A stretch of 64,000 nucleotides of DNA from Erodium maritimum (taxonomy: Eukaryota > Streptophyta > Magnoliopsida > Geraniales > Geraniaceae), in NCBI GenBank assembly GCA_963921825.1, contig OY997590.1, forward strand, positions 51,539,039 through 51,603,038, written 5' to 3'. Position 1 is the stretch's first letter. Each line of letters starts with the position of its first letter. This document shows positions 20,829 to 31,977 of the stretch, piece after piece. The notes under the pieces were generated by a model that was given only the letters and a program-made list of their open reading frames with translations, had not been told where the DNA came from and ran no database searches. Position numbers and translations under genes: made by a program.

Positions 20829-22939
20829 TGTAAAGTCCTGAAAATTTAAATTGCCTTTTACGGGTTTTAATTGACGGGATCGGGAAGCGGTTCGAAAAGT
20901 CTGAAAAAAAAAAAAAACACTTTTGGGTCGGACCGGGTCGGACCGGACCCGGCCCAAGCTGCAGACCCGGCCAGGCAGGACCCGGCTCCCACCTGAGCAG
21001 GCCAACAAGCGTTTTGGGCCGTGCGGCCCAAATCCCAGCCGAGGCCCAACTCGGGTTAGCCCAGGGTATTTAAACCCCACCCCTCCTCCTCAAACCCTAA
21101 TCCCTCTCACTCTCTTCTCCTTCAGCCGCCCATCTCCTCTCCCGACCTCACCCTCGCCGGAACCACGTCCGGCCAGCTCCTCTCGCCGTCCAGCCACCAC
21201 GCCGCCGCCACCACTCCCTCTCCCGTCTCTGGCTCCGGCGACCCTCACCTCCCACGTCCGACCCTCCTCCCTCTCTGGTTCCTCTCGACCTCGCCGGCCA
21301 CGGCGTGTCCCGCCGCCACCTCCCTCCTCCACGCCTTCTTCTTCGTTCACCTCCCTCACCAGTCCGGCCATCGATTCCGGCCGTCCCGAGCCCGAGCTCG
21401 GCCATCGATTCCGGCCGTCCCGAGCCCGAGCTCGGCCATCGATTCCGGCCGTCCCGGGCCCGAGCTCGGCCGTCTCCGACCTCCCCTTCGCCTCCGTCTT
21501 CTCCTTCGTCCGATTCACGGCCACGCCACCGTCAAGCCGCCGCCCCCGTCTCCTTTCCCCGCTCCGTTCTGCCACCACCGAGCCCGAACAGCCACCTCCG
21601 CCCTCACTCAGTGTCTCCGGCCGTGTTCAACGCCGAACCCCTCTCGGCCTCTTTCCCCCGTCGGCGCCGGGATTGTCTACCCTAGACAATCTCGCCGAAT
21701 CTGGTGAGACCCGTCCGGATCTGAGGCGGAGTGCCCCGCCGAGCCCACGACCACCACCACCGCCTCTCCCTCCGCCGTGCTCCACCACCTCGCCTTCCAC
21801 GGTGAGATTCTCACCACGAGGTTTGGTCGCCGGCGGCGTCTCCGTCGGTGGCCGGCCGGTTTCCAAACCGAGCCCCTCGTTTAAGGTTTCCCGTGTTGTT
21901 AAATTCGAGTCGATGTGGATCTGATTGGGGGAAGTTATGTCGGTTAAACCTGCTAAAGAATCGTTTAAGTTTTAGAACTGATTTTGAATCGAAAAGGGAA
22001 ATTGTTGAATCAAAATCAGATTATAATAAAAGACGGTTTTGGATCTGCTTTGGATGGAATCGGAATCAAGGTTTTGGAAAGAAAAGGTTGTAAACGAAAA
22101 TCGATTTAAGAAAAAGGGGATTTAAAATAAAAAGGACTTAAAATCAAGTCGGTTTTAAAAACGGTTTTAAATCGAGGAATTTTGTGAATCTAAGCTGTAA
22201 ACGGGATTTAGGGACGGTTGTTCAAAAACCGAACCAAATTCATCTTGGGCTCAAAGATCGGAACAGAATCAGATTTGAAATAAAAAGGGAATTCGTTTTA
22301 AAATAAAAACCGTTCTATTTTGAATAAAGGGTTATTAATCGGATGTAGGAACGACTCTGGAACTCTGGGTAAAATGAACTGCTATTTAGATTAACCTGGG
22401 AACCGCCTCTAATTTATGGCTTTCGTGTTATCCTTAGCGTCTGACTTCGATCGAAGTGAAGCCCGGAGGTAGCGAGCCAGAACGTCAGCAGCTAGGAAGC
22501 GTAGCGGTTGCTCTTCAGTTGAGGTACGGAAAAGTAGCCGGATCTCGGCCCAGACTAGGGAAAGTTAACAGTAGAAATTGCATGTGACACCGGGGTGTCG
22601 TGGGTTGAGTAGGTTTATTTAATTATTAGAAAAGCATGATACGAGATTGTAGCGTTTATGAGAAAGGCATGTGACACTTAGTAGTGTCGTAGGATCAGAG
22701 AACTTAGCGATAATCGAATTACTGGAGGCATATGACCATGCCCGGAGGTTGATTGTTTATTTTGGTGTCTTGGGCGGCCTTGAGAGCCCGTGTTTTATTA
22801 TCGAGTTTTGGGTGGCCTTGAGAGCCCGTATTATTATTGTCGAGTCTTGGGTGGCCATGAGAGCCCGTGTTATTATACGTGTTTTCTTATTCTAAACGTT
22901 CGCGTCCCGAGTTCGGTTTACTGAAAGCGGGGCGTGACA
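20829..22939 (+). repeat. 3' LTR of the nested Gypsy element
   Basis: 2111 bp, TGTAAAG...GTGACA, nearly identical to the 5' LTR. Differences seen include the length of a poly-A run, an extra 16-bp duplication near 22158 and a few substitutions. Confidence 0.95.
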
Positions 22940-22944
22940 CTGAC

Positions 22945-23016
22945 AGTATCCGCAAACAATAACTCATAAATCCGCAACCTAGATATGAAATATCCGCAAA
23001 CTACGTCGAAAATATC
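22945..23016. repeat. Remaining CGCAAAC array of B between two nested elements
   Basis: 72 bp with TATCCGCAAAC (twice) and AAATCCGCAACC, about 22-25 nt apart, between the Gypsy and Copia insertions. It continues as TATCCGCAAACTTTAC at 31480 on the other side of the Copia element, showing that both inserted into one array. Confidence 0.88.
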
Positions 23017-24705
23017 TGTTAGTCTTAGTGCCCGTAGTTCAATCCTAAATGTCCAAATGTATATATCATCGTTAGCAATAAAATTAAAGCGGCTTTATAT
23101 TACTTATGTGTTGGAGTAATATATCGATGTGTGCTCTGATCTATGCCCACCATGCGAATAGAACCATAGATCGAGATAGATCACACTCGATGGGTCCCTA
23201 GTCAACAAAGCTTCACTAGAAGCGACTAGTATGAAAGATGGCTCTTTATGGCTTACGTTCTGTTAGTCATTGGAATGGGATTCCGGAGTCTGATCATAGA
23301 TATCATGTGGGACATGATATTGGACGACCCGCCCTGAATATGTGCCATAGATTAAGTCATGAACATATTCAGTGTTGTAGCTTGTCATGTATCCTTAGAC
23401 CAAGGAGTCTTTGTGATCGCTATGTAGTCAACAACTGAGTTTGACCTGAGCCTAACGTTGTCCGTAACAGGGCTTCCATAACGGCCAGGATTGGCTTGGG
23501 GACGAGCTACATGAGTGACACGAAAGACGGCTAAGGGATTTATCCCTCATACTAAGGTATGGGAAAGATATCGGTTCTCGGCCACTTGATCGAGAGTGAC
23601 TGGAAGAATAACATGGCCATGCACATGATACTGGGTATCATATCTTCAGTCATCTCACATATCAAGGAACGGTGATTGAGAATAATAAGGATGACGGCTC
23701 TATGCCTTATCTCAATCAGGATATCGGAGATAAAAGGATAATGACACGGACGACGGAAAGGTTAGAATCGACAGGGTCGATTCGTTATGTAGTGTCAGGC
23801 AATACTAAAGTCTCGTTAGTTGCCACTTAAATAGGATCAAGTAAAATGGGATTTTACGTTGATCTATTGACATGCATAAACCTAAGGGTCACACCGGAGG
23901 ATGAAACTCATTGACACATTTATGGAGAATGGCCAAAAGGGAGTTGTCTCGGGACATGACCAAAACTGGGTTTTGGGTCATGTGCCCGTAAGTGAATAGG
24001 ACTTTACGGATCGAGACAAGGCTTGGAGTCTTGGGATTGATCGCGTCGGATAATGTTGGACATTTCCTGTATGGAAGGCATGGAGGCGATGAGCGAATCA
24101 CGGGACCTCGTTGGAAATGGTCACGGGCCATGTTCCAAGAGGCCCATGAAAGGCTCATGCAACCAAGGCCCATGGAACTAATTAATCAAGTCTTGATTAA
24201 TTAGTACTAAGTAAGCAAGACAAGGATTAAGGTGTTGGTGATTCACCACCTAACCCAATCTTGTCTTGCCATACTTTGTCCTATTTACACCTTACTTGAC
24301 ACCATACTTGTCCCATGCCTTTAGTTGGACAAGTATGGGTTTTGTTATGTTTAAGTCATCTTTTTTCAACATAACAAACACAAGACAAGAATAGGAAACA
24401 CATTTTCTCTCCCTCTTCCATGGCCATTTCGGGTTTGGCTAGTTTCCTCCTCCATTTTTGTGTTCTTGAGTCCTCAAAGAGAAGAACTACATGGCTTTGA
24501 TTCCCATGTGGATACGTAGGCGTCTTGGAGACTCAAGCCAATCATTCGTTAACCGGTGTTCTTGTTTTGGTAAGAACTAGTGCTGAATTTTTCTCTTGTT
24601 AATCCATTCTTTGTTAGTTGTTTCATGGTTCTAATTGTCTCTTGGTTTTCATTGATTTTCCGCTGCGAGTTGGTTCATCTCCAACCCTACCTCGAGACCC
24701 CTACA
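23017..24705 (+). repeat. 5' LTR of the nested Copia element
   Basis: Starts TGTTAGTCTTAGTG and ends ACCCCTACA (1689 bp). Identical at the great majority of positions to 29791-31477. Confidence 0.94.
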
Positions 24706-24706
24706 G

Positions 24707-24718
24707 TGGTATCAGAGC
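24707..24718 (+). other. Primer-binding site of the nested Copia element
   Basis: TGGTATCAGAGC one base after the LTR, for initiator tRNA-Met. Confidence 0.93.
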
Positions 24719-26261
24719 CGTGCTACCTTCGGGATTCACAAGACGGTGTTCAAAGTTTCGGTTTTGCTTGAAAGTTTCGTTTTTGGCATGTTGTTTTGCT
24801 AAATTGTTTGATAACATGTTTTAAATTATTGTTTATGGATTTAATACATGTAAAATGATTTTTTGAAAATTATTTCAAATCTGGAAATTTTGAAAAAAAT
24901 TTGATTTTTCGGGTCTCGGGAGCGGGACTCTCGGGGAGCCGAAACCGGGACCGAACGGGGCTCCGTTGGACGGAGCTAGGCCAAGCATGACCATTGGATG
25001 GTTGATATGCCAAGGCTAAACCGTTTTGTTAGTTATGACGAGTTTGGAACCGTCATGATGAACTCGAAGATCAAATGTTCAAAAGTTTCATTTTTGAACG
25101 GTTTCGATAAACCGAGCATCAAAAAATTTCAAAACTTGGCTATTAATTAAAACCGGAAAATCACATGATGTTTGATAACATGCTTGTTTGATAACACGAT
25201 GTGTGATGTGATGTTGGCATGGTGTACATAATAGCCCCGAGCTCGATTTAATTATTTATCGCTTTTCACGGCCTGCGAGCCGTTAGAGTTAGCGTGTAAT
25301 TATTCTTTCAAGGTGTGGTCGTCGAACCACTTGTTTGTAATATTTATTTATTCCCGACCTGCGAGTCGTGTATTAAATTGTAATTTTTTACTAAAGACGA
25401 AGAAAGGGCGAAAAGGTCATTTGGTGGCTTTTCGGGTGTTGGCATCGGCTTGGAGTCGGTGGAGCTCAAGAAGCTAGTGGGAGTTAGTTTAGGGGGCTAT
25501 TATGTGCACATTTATCGCTTTATGCTTGGTTTAGTTTATGCATGATTAATTCTATGTGTTTTAGAATTGCATGCTTAACTTTATTTACCGAGCATATCAC
25601 CTCACATGCAAAGATAAAATTGGAATTTTAATCCTTGTGTGTGAACCCTTAGAACCGTCATTGCATTGGATGTAGTTGAAGGGTTCAAAGAAAGAATTAC
25701 ATTGGATGTAATTTGAGGCATCATTGCATTTGGAATGTAGTTGATGTGCTCATCGCATCTAGGATGTGCCAAAGTTTTGAACACAACTGGACAAGTAAAA
25801 GCGGGTCATGTCCGATACCTCCCAATCATCAACACCTTACTACCTCCCCGTCCTATGGGTGTCGTGCGCATTAGCGGAGCATCCATGGGGAAGCGGGGTA
25901 GTAGGTTTGGACGACATATGTGGGTGTCGTGCGCATTAGCGGAGCACCTACATAGTGACGAGCCATAGTTGAAAATTGGTGGACCCGACTACGATTCTCG
26001 GCCTAAGGTTGAGCTAGGGTAACAGATAGGGTAAGTCGTGTACATAAGTACATACCCTAGCCAAGAGTCACATTGGATGTGATTGGATGGAGTCCTACCT
26101 ACATAGCTCGATTAAGTGGTGAGCATTAGTTCAGCTTAATCGAGTGAATCAAGGATCTTGGTTTCAGATTCTAAAGGTTTAGAATCGATTGTTGGTGTTT
26201 AAGCTTGATCTTCATAAAATTTATTTAGTTTACTGATTGAATTTTATCTGTTGTAGATCAA
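24719..26261 (+). other. Leader of the nested Copia element
   Basis: About 1.5 kb with no supported gene. It holds a duplicated GGGTGTCGTGCGCATTAGCG phrase (25858-25950) and several GCATTGGATGTAGTTGA-like phrases (25660-25745). Confidence 0.7.
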
Positions 26262-29200
26262 ATGGAAAATTCAGCGAACATTAATAGTTTGTCATTAAAA
26301 ACCATTCTTGACAGGGTCAAGCTAAATGGGACAAACTATTTGGACTGGTACAGAATTTTGAGGATAATCCTCAAGTCTGAACGCAAAGAATATGTCCTTG
26401 AAAAGGCTGTCTCTAAGACCATATCAGAGTTACATGAAGTGTCATCAGCTGCTGAGAAGAATATCTCAGGGATCTGGGATCCAAGGATATTCTGATGGTC
26501 AACAAGGGAATTGGAAGTGGCAAGGGCTGGGCCCATGCGCACTTGGCAGGAAAGATGAGACACCTGAGAATGTCTGCTTCTACTGCCAACAGCCTGGTCA
26601 TTGGAACCGGGATTACAGGAAGTTCACGGCTGATCTGAAGAAGGGCAGTGGGACTGCGCCTTCATCAAAAAGCCTGGATGATCTGAAGAAGGGCAGTAGG
26701 ACTGCGCCTTCATCAGGAAACCTGGATGATCTAAGGAAGGGCGGTGGGACCGTGCCTTCAATCGGTATTAACTCTATAGAGCTACATCTCTCTACTTCCA
26801 AAGATTCATGGGTATTAGATACCATGACTGAATCTCACACATGCACTAATATATGGTGGCTGAAAGTAGGAGAGATTTGGAAAGCACGAAATGGACCTCA
26901 GAGTTGTGGCAACTGCTGTAGGATCCATGAGTCTTGCTTTGCCAAGAGGCCTTGTCTTAGTATTGTATAATGTATATTGCATACCTACTTTTAGTAGGAA
27001 TATTATATCTGTATCCGTGTTTGACAAGGAAGGATATAATATTAATATTGGAAATGGAGTTTTCAATGTTCTATGCAATGATATGTTTTATACCAGTACT
27101 GACTTGGTTGGAGGATTGTACATATTAGATATGGGTAACAATGCCTCAAGTTCTATATATTCCGTTAATACCAAGAGGTCTAAATCCAACGATTTAAACC
27201 TAACTCTGTTATGCCACTGTCATTTATGTCGCATAAACAAGAAGCACCTATCAGCACTTCAGAAGTGCGGACTTTCAGGTTCATTCGAATTCCATTCGAT
27301 CGATAGGTGCAAGGTTTGTTTGATGGCCAAAATGACTAAAGTGCCCTTTTATCGATCGCGATGAAAGGGCGGGTGAATTATTGGGGCTGATACACTCGAA
27401 TGTGTGTAGACCAATAAGTTCACTTGCCAGGAGGGGTTTTAGCTACTTTATCACATTTACTGATGATTACAGTAAATATGGTTATGTCTATTCGCTGAGA
27501 CATAAGTCTGAAGCTTTTGATAAATTCAAAGAGTTTAAGATTAAAGTAGAAAACCAGTTGGACAAAGGTATTAAGGCACTTCGATTGGATCGAGGTGGAA
27601 AATACTTGACCACAGAGTTATTAGATCATCTAAAAGAGAATGGGATCCTTTTGGAATGGACTCCTCCTAGGTCACTGTAGTTGAAAGGTGTAGCCAAACG
27701 GAGAAATCGGACATTGTTAGACAATGGTCCGTTCCAAGATTAGTTGGACTGATCTCCCAATCTCTTTCAGGGGTTATGCTCTAGAGACGACCGCATTCAT
27801 AGTGAATCGGGCTTCGACGAAGGGTGTGAAAGGGACACCATTTTTAAATGGTACGGGATGATGCCCGCTTTGTCCTTCCTAAAGATTTGTGGTTGCGAGG
27901 CTTATGTGAAACATTTGGTTTCGACTAAGCTCGAACCAAGATCTGAGATATGCACCTTCGTGTGGTATCCCAAAGCAACAAGGGGATACTATTTCTACAA
28001 TCCCAGTGAGAACATGGTGTTCGTCGCTTGGGGTGGGGTCTTTATGGAAAAGAAGTTTTGTTTCCAAAGACGTCATTGGGAGGACTGTGCATCTCGAAGA
28101 AATTCAGGATGGTACAGATCTGTCTAAACCAATTGGCAACCCAGTAGAAAGGAGCCAGAGATTGTCGTAGAGTAAGAACCAATTCCTGTTACAATTCCGG
28201 AAGGTCCAAGGCGATTTGAAAGGATCAATCTTCCACCTCCAAGATATGGTATCCGGAGGTGACAATGAAGTCATGGTGGATCACGATGATCCAGCCACCT
28301 TTCAGGAAGTCGTGGATGGGCCCAACTCCGAGTTATGGCTGGGAGCCATGAGGGAGGAAATGCAATCCATGTCAGACAACCGAGTCTGGGAACCGGTTGA
28401 TCCCATCAATGGTGTGAGGACCATAGGATGCAAATGGATCTTCAAGGTGAAGATGGACATGGACGGCAACCCTCTGACCTACAAAGCTCAACTGGTGGCG
28501 AAAGGTTATAGGCAGATCCAATGGATTGACTATGAGGAAACCTTCTCCTTAGTGGCTATGGTCAAAATCGATCCAAATTCTTCTTGACATAACTGCGTAT
28601 CATAATTACGAGATATGGCAAGTGGATGTCAAAACCGCTTTCCTAAATGGAAATTTGACTGAGTACGTTTGTATGTCTTGGCCCAAAGGTTTTGACGATC
28701 CGAAGAATAAAGGAAAGATTTATAAGTTGTTGAAATCCATTTATGGATTGAAACGAACTTCCCGGAGTTGGATCCTTCGTTTTGATGAAGCTGTAATTGG
28801 ATTTGGCTTAATCAAGAACGAGGATGAATCTTGCGTTTATAAGAAGGCTAGTGGGAGCAATATTACCTTTCTGGTTCTCATTGAAAACGACATCCCAACC
28901 TTGCACGAGACTAAAGCTTGGTTGAGGAAGTGTTTTTCAATAAAGGACTTAGGCGATGCTTCTCATATCTTAAGGATTAAGATATGTAGAGATCGCACCA
29001 AGAGGGTCTTGGATTTAAGTCAAGGAACCTATGTGAACAAGGCATTGAGTAGGTTCTTAATGCTCGATTCAAAGAAAGGACTCTTACCCACTAGTCATGG
29101 CATTCATCTCAGCAAGACTCAGTGTCCTAAGACACCTGATGAGCTGAAAAGGATGATGAGAATCCTATGCGCCTGGGGGCAGGATCGATCATATATGCCA

Positions 29201-29640
29201 TGACATGTATGAGACCAGACGTCTCGTAAGCCTTATGTTGTACCAGTAGACATCATTCTAACCCGGGGGAAAGATGATGTTGAACTAGTCGTCGAAGGAT
29301 GAGTAGACGCTAGTTTTCCAAGACAAATCCAGATGACTTTAGAAGTCAATCAGGATATGTGTTTACGCTGAATGGCAGAGCTTTAGCTGGGAAAGCGTAT
29401 AGCAAGATACCATTGCCGAATCTACGACAGAGGCCAAGTACATGGATGCTGCAGAGGCAGCTAAGGAGGCTATGTGGATTTGGAAATTCATGGCAGGGCT
29501 GGGTGTAATTAAAAACCCATCCAGTCCGGTGAATCCATTTTGCGACAACACAAGGGCCATTGCGCAAGCTAAAAGCCTAGATCGCATAACAAATCCAAAC
29601 ATGTACTGCGGCGTATCCACCTCATCAGATAAATACTGAA
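26262..29640 (+). pseudogene. Copia gag-pol, heavily decayed
   Basis: Fragments in the expected order but different frames: Gag N-terminus MENSANINSLSLKTILDRVK (26262); most of Gag deleted; an altered zinc knuckle CFYCQQPGHWNRDYRKF (about 26573, last Cys lost); protease remnant WVLDTMTESHTC, where the DTG/DSG active site is lost; pre-integrase region HCHLCRINKKHL; integrase core FITFTDDYSKYGYVYSLR; reverse transcriptase VWEPVDPINGVRTIGCKWIF and DVKTAFLNGNL; then FLVLIENDI, where the catalytic YVDD box should stand and is deleted. RNase H follows around 29400-29600 (TTEAKYMDAAEAAKEAMWI). It cannot encode its own replication proteins. With LTRs about 99% alike, the copy was probably already defective when inserted and was mobilised in trans. 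Confidence 0.93.
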
Positions 29641-29778
29641 TTGAGGTGAAGTGAAGATAACCGATATTGCAATAGATGATAACATAGCCAACCCTTTGAC
29701 TAAGGCAGTGTCACTGCCTGAACATGTTAGACATGTAAAGTCGATGGGGACATATTGGAGTTTAGATTGGAACTAGGG

Positions 29779-29790
29779 CAAGTGGGAGAT
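29779..29790 (+). other. Polypurine tract of the nested Copia element
   Basis: CAAGTGGGAGAT immediately before the 3' LTR, the usual Copia form. Confidence 0.88.
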
Positions 29791-31477
29791 TGTTAGTCTT
29801 AGTGCCCGTAGTTCAATCCTAAATGTCCAAATGTATATATCATCGTTAGCAATAAAATTAAAGCGGCTTTATATTACTTATGTGTTGGAGTAATATATCG
29901 ATGTGTGCTCTGATCTATTCCCACCATGCGAATAGAACCATAGATCGAGATAGATCACACTCGATGGGTCCCTAGTCAACAAAGCTTCACTAGAAGCGAC
30001 TAGTATGAAAGATGGCTCTTTATGGCTTACGTTCTGTTAGTCATTGGAATGGGATTCCGGAGTCTGATCATAGATATCATGTGGGACATGATATTGGACG
30101 ACCCGCCCTGAATATGTGCCATAGATTAAGTCATGAACATATTCAGTGTTGTAGCTTGTCATGTATCCTTAGACCAAGGAGTCTTTGTGATCGCTATGTA
30201 GTCAACAACTGAGTTTGACCTGAGCCTAACGTTGTCCGTAACAGGGCTTCCATAACGGCCAGGATTGGCTTGGGGACGGGCTACATGAGTGACACGAAAG
30301 ACGGCTAAGGGATTTATCCCTCATACTAAGGTATGGGAAAGATATCGGTTCTCGGCCACTTGATCGAGAGTGACTGGAAGAATAACATGGCCATGCACAT
30401 GATACTGGGTATCATATCTTCAGTCATCTCACATATCAAGGAACGGTGATTGAGAATAATAAGGATGACGGCTCTATGCCTTATCTCAATCAGGATATCG
30501 GAGATAAAAGGATAATGACAGGGACGACGGAAAGGTTAGAATCGACAGGGTCGATTCGTTATGTAGTGTCAGGCAATACTAAAGTCTCGTTAGTTGCCAC
30601 TTAAATAGGATCAAGTAAAATGGGATTTTACGTTGATCTATTGACATGCATAAACCTAAGGGTCACACCGGAGGATGAAATTCATTGACACATTTATGGA
30701 GAATGGCCAAAAGGGAGTTGTCTCGGGACATGACCAAAACTGGGTTTTGGGTCATGTGCCTGTAAGTGAATAGGAATTTACGGATCGAGACAAGGCTTGG
30801 AGTCTTGGGATTGATCGCGTCGGATAATGTTGGACATTTCCGGTATTGAAGGCATGGAGGCGATGAGCGAATCACGGGACCTCGTTGGAAATGGTCACGG
30901 GCCATGTTCTAAGAGGCCCATGAAAGGCCCATGCAACCAAGGCCCATGGAACTAATTAATCAAGTCTTGATTAATTAGTACTAAGTAAGCAAGACAAGGA
31001 TTAAGGTGTTGGTGATTCACCACCTAACCCAATCTTGTCTTGCCATACTTTGTCCTATTTACACCTTACTTGACACCATACTTGTCCCATGCCTTTAGTT
31101 GGACAAGTATGGGTTTTGTTATGTTTAAGTCATCTTTTTTCAACATAACAAAAACAAGACAAGAATAGGAAACACATTTTCTCTCCCTCTTCCATGGCCA
31201 TTTCGGGTTTGGCTAGTTTCCTCCTCCATTTTTGTGTTCTTGAGTCCTCAAAGAGAAGAACTACGTGGCTTTGATTCCCATGTGGATACGTAGGCGTCTT
31301 GGAGACTCAAGCCAATCATTCGTTAACCGGTGTTCTTGTTTTGGTAAGAACTAGTGCTGAATTTTTCTCTTGTTAATCCATTCTTTGTTAGTTGTTTCAC
31401 GGTTTAATCGTCTCTTGGTTTTCATTGATTTTCCGCTGCGAGTTGGTTCATCTTCAACCATACCTCGAGACCCAACA
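29791..31477 (+). repeat. 3' LTR of the nested Copia element
   Basis: TGTTAG...CCCAACA, 1687 bp, a close match to the 5' LTR. Confidence 0.94.
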
Positions 31478-31652
31478 ATATCCGCAAACTTTACATTAAA
31501 AATCCGCAAACTAAATGTGAAATAGGCAAAGAATCTATTCGCTAATAAAATAAAATGTTTCGATTGAACTTTCAAAATTGAATCGGGTTCGTCCATTGCG
31601 AATAATATATCGACGGTCCTAGATTAGCGCGCGAATTGACCCCAACTTTCTC
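31478..31652. other. Motif array and upstream promoter of the transposase gene
   Basis: Resumes B sequence: TATCCGCAAACTTT, AATCCGCAAACTAAA, then ATTAGCGCGCGAATTG (around 31624-31640). The GCGCGCGAATTG box also occurs near the left end of B (around 10609-10621). Confidence 0.6.
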
Positions 31653-31659
31653 TATAAAA
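31653..31659 (+). promoter_or_regulatory. TATA box of the transposase gene
   Basis: CTCTATAAAACC, 325 nt before the first coding ATG. It would give a 5' leader of roughly 290 nt. Confidence 0.6.
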
Positions 31660-31977
31660 CCTTGAAATTCAAAAACGGAAAGTTCCTAAACAAGAAATAG
31701 GAAATCGAATTAAACAGAGTTACAAAGTCTCTTGAAAAATTCTCTACGATTTTCCAAGTATCAACCCTAGATCGGAGTTTTCTCGAAGAAATCTAGATCA
31801 CGGACAAGATTAAAAGACTGTGATTCTTCGAAACTTGATTCCAAAACAAAATCTCATATCGCACCTGAGATCGCACCAGAGATCGCATCGTGAGATCGTC
31901 GAAATCGCAACAGAGATCGCCGGAGATATTGATTGATATCGTCGGATTTTAACACACCAAACAATACACAAATCGAG

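Larger units (their letters stand above)
15889..22939 (+). mobile_element. Nested gag-only Gypsy LTR element (TR-GAG/LARD type)
   Basis: Complete element: 5' LTR, primer-binding site, long leader, a Gag frame, polypurine tract, 3' LTR. It is flanked by the 5-bp duplication CTGAC (15884-15888 and 22940-22944). There is no protease, reverse transcriptase, RNase H or integrase: after Gag the sequence goes straight to the polypurine tract. It must have been copied by enzymes of a related element. The LTRs differ only at a few positions, so the insertion is young. It landed in a CGCAAAC array of element B. Confidence 0.95.
23017..31477 (+). mobile_element. Nested Copia LTR element with decayed coding region
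   Basis: Complete structure flanked by the duplication ATATC (23012-23016 and 31478-31482). LTRs of 1689 and 1687 bp differ at under two dozen sites by eye (about 1%). The coding region in between is shattered by frameshifts, stops and catalytic-site losses. It inserted into the CGCAAAC array of B next to the Gypsy element. Confidence 0.95.

Noticed and set aside
23238..23438. Short frame repeated identically at 30012-30212
   Set aside because: It is part of the Copia LTRs; identity comes from LTR duplication, not coding selection.
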